The notes beneath the pieces were generated by a model. The model made no database searches, was not told where the DNA came from, and saw only the letters and a program-made list of their open reading frames with translations. From Lachnospiraceae bacterium (lineage in GTDB: Bacteria > Bacillota > Clostridia > Lachnospirales > Lachnospiraceae): a stretch of 64,000 nt of DNA. The DNA lies in the NCBI GenBank assembly GCA_017500935.1, contig JAFVXW010000015.1:38416-102415 (forward strand). The letters run 5' to 3'. The position numbers and the translations under genes are program-made. Shown one piece after another: positions 30,655-38,671 of the stretch (its first letter is position 1; every line of letters begins with the position of its first letter).

Positions 30655-31380
30655 ATGAATAATATGGAACAATTCAGAAAAGACTGCAGAGAACTTGGCG
30701 TAGAATTAAGTGAAAAGCAGATACAGCAGTTTATGCAGTATTATGAATTGCTGGTAGAATGGAATTCTTTCATGAACCTGACTTCTATCACAGAATTTGA
30801 GGAAGTCTGCAAAAAACATTTCGTTGACAGCATTTCTTTGATAAAAGCGCTGCCGGATATGACTGATAAAGAATACAAAATCATCGATATCGGAACTGGC
30901 GCCGGTTTTCCGGGACTTCCTTTGAAAATTGCTTTTCCGCAGATTGAAATCACTCTTTTAGATTCCTTACAAAAAAGAGTTAAATTTTTAAATGAAGTGA
31001 TCGAAAAGCTTGGACTGGAAAAAATCGATACTGTGCATGGCAGAGCTGAAGATTTTGCAAAGCCCGATAAGCTTCGTGAAAAATATGATCTCTGCGTTTC
31101 GAGAGCGGTTGCCAATCTTTCAACACTCAGCGAATTTTGTCTTCCTTTTGTAAAAGAAAATGGTTGCTTCATTTCTTATAAATCTGAAAAGATTGTAGAG
31201 GAAGCAAAGGCTGCCGAAAACGCAATCGGAATACTTGGCGGTAAGGTTGAAAATCAGGTTGAATTTCAGTTACCCGAAAGTGATATTTACAGAAATCTGT
31301 TTATGATAAGAAAGGTAAAAGCAACACCTAAGAAATATCCCAGAAAAGCCGGACTTCCTGCGAAAGAACCTTTGAAGTGA
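30655..31380 (+). CDS. rsmG: 16S rRNA (guanine527-N7)-methyltransferase RsmG
   Basis: RsmG (GidB), which methylates G527 of 16S rRNA using SAM. From ATG 30655 the protein has 241 residues. The SAM-binding motif is IIDIGTGAGFPGLPLKIAFP, with an acidic loop TLLDSLQKRVKFLNEV, then CVSRAVANLSTLSEFCLPF and the Lys-containing FISYKSEK. The ribosome site AAGGAG is 12 nt from this ATG but only 5 nt from another ATG (30648) that opens a four-codon ORF overlapping the rsmG start. This may couple translation. Confidence 0.95.
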   Translation: MNNMEQFRKDCRELGVELSEKQIQQFMQYYELLVEWNSFMNLTSITEFEEVCKKHFVDSISLIKALPDMTDKEYKIIDIGTGAGFPGLPLKIAFPQIEITLLDSLQKRVKFLNEVIEKLGLEKIDTVHGRAEDFAKPDKLREKYDLCVSRAVANLSTLSEFCLPFVKENGCFISYKSEKIVEEAKAAENAIGILGGKVENQVEFQLPESDIYRNLFMIRKVKATPKKYPRKAGLPAKEPLK

Positions 31381-31416
31381 AAAATATAAACATTAGAAAA
31401 TAAGTAAATCAGTAAA

Positions 31417-31459
31417 TAAAAAAATGAGCTGTTATGGATAATAACGGCTCATTTTTTTT
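31417..31459 (+). terminator. Terminator after rsmG
   Basis: AAAAATGAGC...GCTCATTTTTTTT hairpin with an inner TTAT/ATAA pairing and a long T run. Confidence 0.85.
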
Positions 31460-31491
31460 ATATGATAGAAAACTTCGTTTTTTATCATATA
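31459..31491. repeat. Hairpin next to parS
   Basis: 15-bp inverted repeat with one mismatch, TATATGATAGAAAAC / GTTTTTTATCATATA around a TTC loop, lying between the rsmG terminator and the first parS site. Function unknown. Confidence 0.6.
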
Positions 31492-31496
31492 AAAAA

Positions 31497-31512
31497 TGTT
31501 TCACGTGAAACA
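31497..31512. promoter_or_regulatory. parS site 1
   Basis: Perfect palindrome TGTTTCACGTGAAACA, the consensus centromere bound by ParB/Spo0J, 202 bp upstream of parA. Confidence 0.95.
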
Positions 31513-31548
31513 TTTTTTAGTGAAATACCGAGAGCGTGAATTGGAAAA

Positions 31549-31564
31549 TGTTTCACGTGAAACA
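31549..31564. promoter_or_regulatory. parS site 2
   Basis: Second perfect TGTTTCACGTGAAACA, centred 52 bp from site 1. Both lie in the parA upstream region, so ParB may also influence parAB expression. Confidence 0.95.
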
Positions 31565-31713
31565 TTTTCGCAGACTCACAGAATAAATTTGAAACTTTTT
31601 CTTTAATTTGTGAGTTTTGATGATGGCAAAGAAATGAAAGAAGTGTTATAATCTATTCTACTAGAGAAAAACTAGAGAGATGTTTGAGGGTGTATGCAAA
31701 CGAAAGGTGTGTA

Positions 31714-32487
31714 ATGCATATGGGAAAAGTGATAGCGATTGCAAATCAGAAAGGCGGAGTCGGTAAGACTACGACTGCAATCAATTTATCTGCATCACTT
31801 GCTGCCAAAGGACAAAAAGTTCTTGTTATCGACATGGACCCGCAGGGAAACACTACCAGCGGATTGGGTATCGATAAGAATGAACTGGAAAACACAGTGT
31901 ATGAACTGATTTTAGGAGAATGTTCTGTTGAAGAATGCCTCATAAAGGATGTAATTGAAAATATCTCTGTAATTCCTTCCAATGTCAATCTTGCCGCAGC
32001 AGAAATCGAACTGATTGGTGTAGAAAGAAAAGAATATATTTTGAAAAATGAAATCGACTGGGTAAAGGATCAGTATGCTTTCATTATTATTGACTGTCCT
32101 CCTTCTTTGAGTATGCTGACAGTCAATGCAATGACAACAGCAGATTCCGTATTGGTTCCGATTCAGTGTGAATACTATGCACTGGAAGGTTTGAGCCAGT
32201 TAATACATACGGTAAATCTTGTGAGAGAAAGACTGAATCCGACTCTGGATATCGAGGGAATTTTATTTACCATGTTTGACTCAAGAACCAATCTTTCCAA
32301 TCAGGTTGTGGAAAATGTAAAGAGTCATTTAAGTCATCATATTTATAAAACGATGATTCCCAGAAATATCAGGTTGGCGGAAGCTCCCAGTTATGGTATG
32401 CCCATTCATTTGTATGATCCAAAGTCTTCCGGTGCAGAAAGTTATATGGCATTGGCAGAAGAAGTGATTGCAAGAAAGGATATTTAA
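31714..32487 (+). CDS. parA: Chromosome-partitioning ATPase ParA/Soj
   Basis: Soj-type ParA ATPase that acts with ParB-parS in origin segregation and DnaA control. The 257 residues show the deviant Walker [15 protein letters not shown] right after the start, [13 protein letters not shown] (motif A'), and the Walker [18 protein letters not shown] start it at ATG 31714 (MHMGKV), which has AAAGGTG upstream; ATG 31720 is also possible. A -10 TATAAT occurs at 31647-31652. parB follows after 3 bp. Confidence 0.96.
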   Translation: MHMGKVIAIANQKGGVGKTTTAINLSASLAAKGQKVLVIDMDPQGNTTSGLGIDKNELENTVYELILGECSVEECLIKDVIENISVIPSNVNLAAAEIELIGVERKEYILKNEIDWVKDQYAFIIIDCPPSLSMLTVNAMTTADSVLVPIQCEYYALEGLSQLIHTVNLVRERLNPTLDIEGILFTMFDSRTNLSNQVVENVKSHLSHHIYKTMIPRNIRLAEAPSYGMPIHLYDPKSSGAESYMALAEEVIARKDI

Positions 32488-32490
32488 AAT

Positions 32491-33384
32491 ATGGCAGTAA
32501 AAAGGGGATTGGGAAAAGGAATTGATTCCTTAATACCTGCAAAACCGGTGGAAGAGAAAAAAGTGGAAGTAAAAGAAAATACAGAATCCTCTTCTGCCAA
32601 GAACGGTTTTATAAATGTAAAGCTTTCTATGGTTGAACCGAATCGGAAACAGCCGAGAAAGGTATTTAATGAAGATAAGCTGCAGGAACTTGCAGATTCT
32701 ATCAAACAGGTTGGATTTTTACAGCCGATTCTTGTTCAGGACAGAAAAACTTATTATGAAATCATTGCCGGTGAGCGCAGATGGAGAGCTGCAAAACTCC
32801 TGGGATTAAAAGAAGTGCCTGTCATTGTAAAAGAACTGAGTGAACAGGAACAGTTTGAAATTTCTTTGATTGAAAATATTCAGAGAGATGCGCTGAATCC
32901 AATTGAAGAAGCAAATGCGTATAAAAGTCTTTTAACGGAATATAATCTGAAACAGGATGAGCTGGCAGAGAGAGTATGTAAGAGCCGTACTGCTGTTACC
33001 AACTCCATGAGATTATTAAAGCTTTGTGATGAAGTGCAGAAAATGGTTATGGATGAGATGATCACAACCGGACATGCACGTGCGCTGATCAGTGTGGAAG
33101 ATCCGCAGGAACAGTACATGCTGGCACAGAAGATTTTTGATGAAAAACTGAGCGTGCGCGAAGTGGAAAAAATGATCAAAAACCTTCATAAGCCTGAAAA
33201 AACCAAAAAAGTGGAAAATGAATCACTGAAAGCTGTTTACAGTGATATTTCAGAAAGACTGCGTCAGTCACTCAGTACCAAGGTATCCATCAATGCAAAA
33301 GGTAACGGCGCGGGCAAGATTGAAATTGAATTTTATAATCATGAAGATCTTGAACGACTGTTGGAACACTTAAGCAGATCCTAA
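32491..33384 (+). CDS. parB: Chromosome-partitioning protein ParB/Spo0J
   Basis: Chromosomal ParB, the CTPase clamp that loads at parS. The 297 residues show an N-terminal ParA-activating stretch (KRGLGKGIDSLIP), the ParB/Srx CTP-binding domain with ETYYEIIAGERRWRAAKLLG-type sequence (AGERRWRAAK) and ENIQRDALNPIEEA, the helix-turn-helix KQDELAERVCKSRTAVTNSMRLL, and a C-terminal dimer domain. It forms an operon with parA; parS sites are 0.9-1.0 kb upstream. Confidence 0.96.
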   Translation: MAVKRGLGKGIDSLIPAKPVEEKKVEVKENTESSSAKNGFINVKLSMVEPNRKQPRKVFNEDKLQELADSIKQVGFLQPILVQDRKTYYEIIAGERRWRAAKLLGLKEVPVIVKELSEQEQFEISLIENIQRDALNPIEEANAYKSLLTEYNLKQDELAERVCKSRTAVTNSMRLLKLCDEVQKMVMDEMITTGHARALISVEDPQEQYMLAQKIFDEKLSVREVEKMIKNLHKPEKTKKVENESLKAVYSDISERLRQSLSTKVSINAKGNGAGKIEIEFYNHEDLERLLEHLSRS

Positions 33385-33402
33385 AAGAAGGGTGAAATAC
33401 GA

Positions 33403-33912
33403 ATGTCCAGTCCTTTATTTGAAATGATTGGTTTGGGAAATCTTGATATTGCCTGGCTTTTCATCGCATTATTTGTTATTATGATAACTGTGATTGTGAT
33501 GCTGGCAATTCAGATGTCCAAATTAACAAAATTAAAGAAAAAGTACGCCAAGTTTATGAAAGGAAGCAACGGAAAGAGTCTCGAAAAGGATATTTTGGCA
33601 CTGTTTGAAGAAAATAAAACTATCAGTGAAGAAAACGAGAAGAACCGGAAAGAAATCAAGGATCTTCAGAGACAAATTCAGTATTGTTATCAGAAGATAG
33701 GTCTGGTAAAATATGATGCGTTCAATCAGATGGGCGGCAAACTCAGTTTTTGCCTTGTACTTTTAAATGAAAAAAATAACGGATTCTTATTGAATTCTGT
33801 ACATTCCAGTGACGGCTGTTACTCTTATACAAAAGAGATTACAAAGGGCGAATGTGAACTTTCTCTTGGTGAAGAAGAACAGAAAGCTCTGGATATGGCT
33901 ATGAAATATTAA
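33403..33912 (+). CDS. DUF4446 family membrane-anchored protein
   Basis: A 169-residue protein with one N-terminal membrane helix (about residues 13-36, IAWLFIALFVIMITVIVMLA-like), a coiled coil (about 40-95) and a conserved globular end containing VKYDAFNQMGGKLSFCLVLL and NGFLLNSVHSSDGCYSYTKEI. These features match DUF4446, found beside parAB in many Firmicutes. The function is unknown; a role near the origin or division machinery is only suggested by position. It lies between parB (18 bp) and serS (26 bp). Confidence 0.85.
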   Translation: MSSPLFEMIGLGNLDIAWLFIALFVIMITVIVMLAIQMSKLTKLKKKYAKFMKGSNGKSLEKDILALFEENKTISEENEKNRKEIKDLQRQIQYCYQKIGLVKYDAFNQMGGKLSFCLVLLNEKNNGFLLNSVHSSDGCYSYTKEITKGECELSLGEEEQKALDMAMKY

Positions 33913-33938
33913 TATGATCGATTGAGGAGGAAAATAGA

Positions 33939-35225
33939 ATGATCGATATCAAATTTTTAAGAGAAAACCCTGAAGTGGTAAAAGAAAATATCCGTAAGAA
34001 ATTCCAGGATGCAAAGCTTCCTTTGGTTGACGAAGTGATCGCACTGGATATCGAAAACAGAAATGCACAGAAAGAAGCTGACGAACTTCGTGCAAACAGA
34101 AACAAGATTTCCAAGGAAATCGGCGCACTGATGGCACAGGGCAAAAAAGAAGAAGCTATGGCTAAGAAGGCAGAAGTAGCTGCCGGCGCAAAACGTCTTG
34201 CTGAACTTGAAAAACTGGAAGAACAGCTGCAGGAAAGAGTAACTACCATCATGATGACCATCCCTAACATCATTGATACTTCTGTTCCGATTGGTAAAGA
34301 CGATTCCGAAAACGTAGAAGTAACCAAATACGGCGAACCTGTTGTTCCCGAATATGAGATTCCTTATCATACTGAAATTATGGAAAAATTCGACGGTATT
34401 GATCTGGAAGCAGCCGGTAAAGTAGCAGGTAACGGTTTCTATTACCTGATGGGCGATATCGCAAGACTGCATTCTGCAGTGATCAGCTATGCAAGAGATT
34501 TCATGATCAACAGAGGTTTTACTTACTGCATTCCTCCTTTCATGATCAGAAGCAATGTAGTTACCGGCGTTATGAGCTTTGCTGAAATGGATGCCATGAT
34601 GTACAAAATCGAAGGCGAAGACCTTTACCTGATCGGTACTTCCGAACATTCCATGATCGGTAAATACATTGATACCATTATTCAGGAAGATAAGCTTCCT
34701 CATACCCTGACCAGCTATTCTCCCTGCTTCAGAAAGGAAAAAGGTGCTCACGGTATCGAAGAAAGAGGCGTATACAGAATTCATCAGTTTGAAAAGCAGG
34801 AAATGATCGTTGTATGTAAGCCTGAAGATTCCATGATGTGGTTCGATAAGCTGTGGCAGAATACAGTTGATCTGTTCCGCTCTCTGGATATTCCTGTTCG
34901 TACTCTGGAATGCTGCTCCGGTGACCTGGCTGACCTGAAAGTAAAATCCTTCGACGTAGAAGCATGGTCTCCCCGTCAGAAGAAATACTTCGAAGTAGGC
35001 AGCTGCTCCAACCTTGGTGATGCTCAGGCAAGACGTCTGAAAATCCGCGTAAACGGTGAAAAGGGCAAATATTTTGCACATACTCTGAATAATACTGTAG
35101 TAGCTCCTCCCAGAATGCTGATCGCATTCCTGGAGAATAACCTGCAGGCAGACGGTTCCGTTCTGATCCCTGAAGCATTACAGCCTTACATGGGCGGACA
35201 GAAAGCACTGACCCCTAAGAAATAA
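33939..35225 (+). CDS. serS: Seryl-tRNA synthetase
   Basis: Class II seryl-tRNA synthetase, 428 residues. The N-terminal tRNA-binding coiled coil spans about residues 30-100. The catalytic domain has motif 2 FRKEKGAHGIEERGVYRIHQFEKQE-type (FRKEKGAHG) and motif 3 NGEKGKYFAHTLNNT...PPRMLIAFLENN. All residues expected for serine and ATP binding appear intact. The 26-bp upstream gap leaves no room for a T-box, so it is probably transcribed with the parAB-DUF4446 genes. Confidence 0.97.
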   Translation: MIDIKFLRENPEVVKENIRKKFQDAKLPLVDEVIALDIENRNAQKEADELRANRNKISKEIGALMAQGKKEEAMAKKAEVAAGAKRLAELEKLEEQLQERVTTIMMTIPNIIDTSVPIGKDDSENVEVTKYGEPVVPEYEIPYHTEIMEKFDGIDLEAAGKVAGNGFYYLMGDIARLHSAVISYARDFMINRGFTYCIPPFMIRSNVVTGVMSFAEMDAMMYKIEGEDLYLIGTSEHSMIGKYIDTIIQEDKLPHTLTSYSPCFRKEKGAHGIEERGVYRIHQFEKQEMIVVCKPEDSMMWFDKLWQNTVDLFRSLDIPVRTLECCSGDLADLKVKSFDVEAWSPRQKKYFEVGSCSNLGDAQARRLKIRVNGEKGKYFAHTLNNTVVAPPRMLIAFLENNLQADGSVLIPEALQPYMGGQKALTPKK

Positions 35226-35256
35226 TAGGCAGCTAAATAAATAGTTTTAAAATCAG

Positions 35257-35290
35257 CGGGGAAACGTTGTGTAAGCAGCGTTTCCCTTAT
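35257..35290 (+). terminator. Hairpin after serS
   Basis: GGGAAACG(T)TG / CAGCGTTTCCC stem without a clear T run; a possible weak terminator or processing site before the DUF3881 gene. Confidence 0.4.
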
Positions 35291-35322
35291 CAAAAATTAA
35301 AAAAGATTTACAGGAAGATGAG

Positions 35323-36219
35323 GTGAGATTCCTGCATAAATATTTGCGTGCCATCGGTTTCAGTCAGTTTACCGAGAAAAAACAAGTGCAAAAACTGGTA
35401 AGAGAGATTATCCTGCAGTCAGATGAGAGAAGTTATCTGGCAAAAGGCGAAAAAGGTCTTTATGCTGAATTTATCAGGAATTTTTCTGATGATATAGGAA
35501 TTGCCGTTTGCGGAGAATTTGACGAAGAAGACAACTATAGCTTTTCCTATTATTATCCTTTTCTGAAATCTGATATCATCAGTACTTCGGAAGAAGTCAG
35601 CGTGGAAAGACATGCAGCGAAAGAATCCTATGCCGGATTATGTGAAGATCCCAAAGTAGGCGTATCCCTTATTTTTTATCTGCAGAATATGATTCCATAT
35701 CTTAAAATGAGAGATGGAGATTTTAATTTCTTAAGAGGTGCAACTACAAATCTTTCCGCATTGTCTTGCCAGGGAACTGTTTTGATGCCTATCTATAAAT
35801 CTGAGGAACAGAAGCTCAAAATCCGGAAAGATATGCTTCACCGAAGCAAGCTCATTCAGGCAGCCCGCGGCGGTGACGAGGAGGCAATAGAAGATCTGAC
35901 GCTGGACGATATGGATACCTACACTTCCATATCAAAAAGAATTACCAACATGGATATCTATACACTGGTGGATTCCTATTTTATGCCTTATGGTATGGAG
36001 TGCGATCTGTATTCCATGCTGGGGGAAATTACCGAATGCCAGACAGTTGTCAACTCCCTGACCAAAGAAGAGGTCTGCATCATGACTGTCTGCTGCAATG
36101 ATATTCTGATCCGGACCTGTATTAATAAAAAAGACCTGATCGGAGATCCAAAACCCGGAAGAAGATTCAAGGGGAATATATGGCTGCAGGGATTTGTGAA
36201 TTTTGCTGCAGAAAATTGA
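35323..36219 (+). CDS. DUF3881 family protein
   Basis: A 298-residue cytoplasmic protein that I assign to DUF3881, a family largely confined to Lachnospiraceae. It starts at GTG (35323), with an AGGAAGATGAG ribosome site, as MRFLHKYLRAIGFSQ. No catalytic motif is evident: acidic stretches (EDNYSFSYYYPF, GGDEEAIEDLTLDDMDTY) and a conserved-looking MPYGMECDLYSMLGEI region dominate. The function is unknown. It is the last chromosomal gene before the tRNA locus and ICE. Confidence 0.75.
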   Translation: MRFLHKYLRAIGFSQFTEKKQVQKLVREIILQSDERSYLAKGEKGLYAEFIRNFSDDIGIAVCGEFDEEDNYSFSYYYPFLKSDIISTSEEVSVERHAAKESYAGLCEDPKVGVSLIFYLQNMIPYLKMRDGDFNFLRGATTNLSALSCQGTVLMPIYKSEEQKLKIRKDMLHRSKLIQAARGGDEEAIEDLTLDDMDTYTSISKRITNMDIYTLVDSYFMPYGMECDLYSMLGEITECQTVVNSLTKEEVCIMTVCCNDILIRTCINKKDLIGDPKPGRRFKGNIWLQGFVNFAAEN

Positions 36220-36224
36220 TAAGG

Positions 36225-36253
36225 TTGACAAGAGAGAAGATAAATACTATAAT
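36225..36253 (+). promoter_or_regulatory. Consensus promoter of the tRNA locus
   Basis: Perfect TTGACA (36225-36230), a 17-bp spacer and perfect TATAAT (36248-36253). Transcription should start near 36260, at the 5' end of the tRNA-like RNA. Confidence 0.88.
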
Positions 36254-36259
36254 ATATAG

Positions 36260-36371
36260 GCGTTCTCTTAGTTAAATGGATATAACGGGGTCCTCCTAAG
36301 TGGGAACCATGGTTCTCCCCTGGTGGCAAAAGGAAAAAAGAACTTTGAGTTCGAATCGTACAGGAGAGTGC
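36260..36371 (+). ncRNA. Atypical tRNA-Arg(CCT)-like RNA with expanded variable region
   Basis: The 5' half reads as a tRNA: acceptor strand GTTCTCT, TA at positions 8-9, D arm GTTA...TAAC, and anticodon loop CTCCTAA (anticodon CCT). The 3' half has a T-loop-like TTCGAAT (36350-36356) and an acceptor partner GGAGAGT(GC). A nine-pair closing helix including G-U pairs can form. About 38 extra nucleotides lie between the anticodon and T arms, including a GGGAAC/GTTC-TCCC hairpin, and the anticodon stem does not pair normally. It is either a damaged tRNA pseudogene or a functional tRNA-like RNA; the perfect promoter favours expression. Confidence 0.5.
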
Positions 36372-36520
36372 TTCCTGGAGCTAATAAAAAGTTTTAGTTC
36401 TCATGTACGCATAGAACGAATGTTCGTGACTGATAAACAGGAAATTATGAATTAACGGTTACCGGTTGCCGAAGGCAAAAAGGCTGAAAAAGCCCGTAAA
36501 TAAGCCAAAAATCGGCATTT

Positions 36521-36594
36521 GTTTCCGTAGCTCAGTTGGATAGAGCGTCCGCCTCCTAAGCGGAAGGTCGTGGGTTCAAATCCCGTCGGGAACA
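36521..36594 (+). tRNA. tRNA-Arg (anticodon CCT)
   Basis: Complete 74-nt cloverleaf: acceptor GTTTCCG/CGGGAAC, D arm GCTC/GAGC, anticodon stem TCCGC/GCGGA with loop CTCCTAA, T arm GTGGG/CCCGT with loop TTCAAAT, and discriminator A. CCA is not encoded. It is transcribed from the promoter at 36225 and followed by a terminator. The ICE begins right after it, and tRNA 3' ends are common integrase targets, so its 3' part is the likely attachment core. Confidence 0.95.
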
Positions 36595-36599
36595 TGAAT

Positions 36600-36649
36600 A
36601 AGCGGAAATGTGTAGTTGAAATTACGTCAACTATGCTTCCGCTTTTTTC
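36600..36649 (+). terminator. Terminator after tRNA-Arg
   Basis: AGCGGAA / TTCCGCT outer stem with an inner TAGTTGA / TCAACTA stem, followed by TTTTTTCTTTT. Confidence 0.85.
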
Positions 36650-36677
36650 TTTTGTTGGAATGAAAATCCTGAAAAGC

Positions 36678-36920
36678 TGCCACCAAATGTTGGCAAAATT
36701 CATGATTTCAGCTAACAAAAACAGCAAATTGCCACCAACTTTTTTAGAGGTGATTTGCCACCAATCGGGGAGAACTATCTGTTCGACTCTGATAAAGGAT
36801 GTAAATAGTGGAAAAACATAGTAAAAACTGGATTTTTTGATTCGATTTTCGAAATCTATTCGGATCTATGCCAGCAGTAATTAGCAAAAACAATATCGGT
36901 TTTGGTGGCACTGCCACCAC
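36678..36920. repeat. TGCCACCAA repeat cluster at the ICE left end
   Basis: TGCCACCAA occurs at 36678-36686, 36730-36738 and 36756-36764, an inverted TTGGTGGCA at 36902-36910, and TGCCACCAC at 36912-36920. The last two make the palindrome GGTGGCACTGCCACC (36904-36918). The 340-bp stretch has no gene. The repeats could be arm sites for the integrase or excisionase, or a centromere for the adjacent partition genes. Confidence 0.6.
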
Positions 36921-36930
36921 AGCAACGGAG

Positions 36931-36977
36931 TGCCCGTTCTGATCAGATAAATAAATCTGATTGGAGCGGGCTTTTTT
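36931..36977 (+). terminator. Hairpin with T run upstream of the ICE parB1 gene
   Basis: GCCCG / CGGGC plus ATCAGAT / ATCTGAT stems followed by TTTTTT, 20 bp before the parB1 start codon. It looks like an attenuator, or a terminator of a short leader transcript. Confidence 0.7.
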
Positions 36978-36997
36978 GATTTTTGAAAGGAGAGTCT

Positions 36998-37873
36998 ATG
37001 ACAGATGAAAAAACTTCGATGATGATCGAGGAAAAAGAAAAAGTGATCGAATTGGACATTGAAAGATTAAGAACGTTCAAGGATCATCCGTTCCGGGTAG
37101 AAGCGGATGGAAAAATGGCAGAGTTAAAGGAGAGTATTGAAAAGTTTGGAATCATCAATCCTCTGATTGTGCGGCCGATGAAGGATGGAAGTTATGAAAT
37201 CATTTCCGGTCACAGAAGAAAGTACGCAGCAGAGCAGCTTGGATACAAAAAGGTTCCTGTCATTGTAAGAGTAATGGAAGATGGCGATGCCATCATTGCA
37301 ATGGTGGAGTCTAATCAGCAAAGAGAGTTCATATATCCCAGTGAAAAGGCTTATGCATATCGGATGAAATATGACGTTATGAAAAGACGCCAGGGCAGAA
37401 AGAAAAGAGGTCAAGTGATCTCTAATTATACAGGCAAGAGAACTGTTCAGATCCTGGCAGAAGAATTTGGAGACAGTCCAAAACAGGTACAGCGGTATTT
37501 GAAAATCTCACAGCTTATCCCCGGACTGATAAAAAAGTTGGATGAAGGGATGCTTTCCGTGAATCCTGCTGTTGAGCTGGCTTTTATGAAAGAAGCAGAT
37601 CAGCGGATCATGTTGGCAGTATTAGATGAAACAGAGTTGGTTCCGTCTTTGTCACAGGCACAGAGATTGAAACAGATGAGTTATGATAATTGTCTCTCAA
37701 AAGAAACCGCTGTTCAGGTATTGGGAGAAATAAAAAGAGGAGCAATAAGCCGGGTAGAATTTAAAAACGAACAGCTTTACAGATTTTTCCCAAGGTGGTA
37801 TTCCGCAGCGGAAATGAAAAGAGAAATAATTGAGATATTGAAAATCTGGACAGATAAGAAAATGAATTCATAG
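36998..37873 (+). CDS. ICE ParB-like partition protein 1
   Basis: ParB/RepB/Spo0J-family DNA-binding protein of 291 residues, starting at ATG 36998 behind GAAAGGAGAG. The ParB nuclease-like/CTP domain shows FKDHPFRVE, IISGHRRKYAAEQLG and ESNQQREFIYPSEKA. A helix-turn-helix region (ILAEEFGDSPKQVQRYLKIS) follows. The C-terminal YRFFPRWYSAAEMKREIIEIL matches its paralogue downstream of ParA. It probably stabilises the excised element with the adjacent ParA. The hairpin just upstream may regulate the whole par-rep operon. Confidence 0.88.
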   Translation: MTDEKTSMMIEEKEKVIELDIERLRTFKDHPFRVEADGKMAELKESIEKFGIINPLIVRPMKDGSYEIISGHRRKYAAEQLGYKKVPVIVRVMEDGDAIIAMVESNQQREFIYPSEKAYAYRMKYDVMKRRQGRKKRGQVISNYTGKRTVQILAEEFGDSPKQVQRYLKISQLIPGLIKKLDEGMLSVNPAVELAFMKEADQRIMLAVLDETELVPSLSQAQRLKQMSYDNCLSKETAVQVLGEIKRGAISRVEFKNEQLYRFFPRWYSAAEMKREIIEILKIWTDKKMNS

Positions 37874-37885
37874 GAGGAAAGACAA

Positions 37886-38671
37886 ATGTGTAAGGTTATC
37901 GCAGTGGCAATGCAGAAAGGCGGATGTTCCAAGACGAATGTGTCCGTAAACTTAGGAATCGGCCTGGCACGGGCTGGAAAAAGGGTTCTTTTGATCGATA
38001 ATGATCCCCAGGGATCTCTGACAGCAAGCTTAGGATATGATGATCCGGATGGAATGAGTGATACTCTGGCATCCATTATGATGAATGTGATCAACGAGGA
38101 AGAGATGGTACCTGGATATGGAATCCTGCATCAGAGAGAAGAAGTGGATCTGATACCTGCCAACATTGAATTATCCGGTCTGGAGGTCCTGATGGCTAAC
38201 GTGATGAGCAGGGAAAATATCATGAAAGAATATCTTGATGTGGTGAAAAAGAATTATGACTACGTGGTAATTGACTGTGCCCCGTCATTGGGAATGATGA
38301 CGATCAATGCACTTGTAGCTGCAGATTCAGTTCTGATACCGGTACAGGCAGCATATCTGCCGGTAAAAGGTCTGCAGCAGCTAATAAAAACAGTGGCGAT
38401 GGTCAAGAAGCGGCTTAATAAGAAAATCAAAGTTGAAGGTATTCTTATCACGATGGTAGATTACAGAACTAATTATGCAAAAGATATTTCGTCAAAGCTG
38501 AAAGAAACATATGGATCAACGGTTGGTGTATTTGATGCTTATATTCCCATGTCAGTAAAAGCTGCAGAATGCAGTTCGCAGGGAGTCAGCATCTTCGTAC
38601 ATGAACCGAAAGGGAAAGTAGCGGATGCATACAGAAGATTAACAGAGGAGGTTTTGGCACATGAGAACTAG
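37886..38671 (+). CDS. ICE ParA-like partition ATPase
   Basis: ParA-family ATPase of 261 residues. The deviant Walker A reads MQKGGCSKTNVSVNLG, keeping both lysines but with Ser for the usual Gly before the second Lys. DNDPQGSLTASLG (A') and VVIDCAPSLGMMTINALVAADSVLIPVQ (Walker B region) are normal. It lies 12 bp after parB1 and overlaps parB2 by 11 bp, so the three genes are one operon. It should act in segregation of the circular ICE; whether the Walker change lowers ATPase activity is unknown. Confidence 0.9.
   Translation: MCKVIAVAMQKGGCSKTNVSVNLGIGLARAGKRVLLIDNDPQGSLTASLGYDDPDGMSDTLASIMMNVINEEEMVPGYGILHQREEVDLIPANIELSGLEVLMANVMSRENIMKEYLDVVKKNYDYVVIDCAPSLGMMTINALVAADSVLIPVQAAYLPVKGLQQLIKTVAMVKKRLNKKIKVEGILITMVDYRTNYAKDISSKLKETYGSTVGVFDAYIPMSVKAAECSSQGVSIFVHEPKGKVADAYRRLTEEVLAHEN

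Noticed and set aside
33912-33939. T-box riboswitch for serS
   Set aside because: Only 26 bp separate serS from the previous gene, far too little for a T-box leader.
33957-35081. Leftward 374-residue ORF
   Set aside because: Complete antisense shadow of serS, with no ribosome site or protein-like motifs.
36452-36727. Leftward 91-residue ORF containing PTGFEPTTFRLGGGRSIQLSYG-like peptide
   Set aside because: It is the antisense translation of the tRNA-Arg gene, a well-known annotation artefact.
36678-36764. TGCCACCAA repeats as a CRISPR array
   Set aside because: Units are only 9 bp with irregular spacing (52 and 26 bp) and no cas genes are present.
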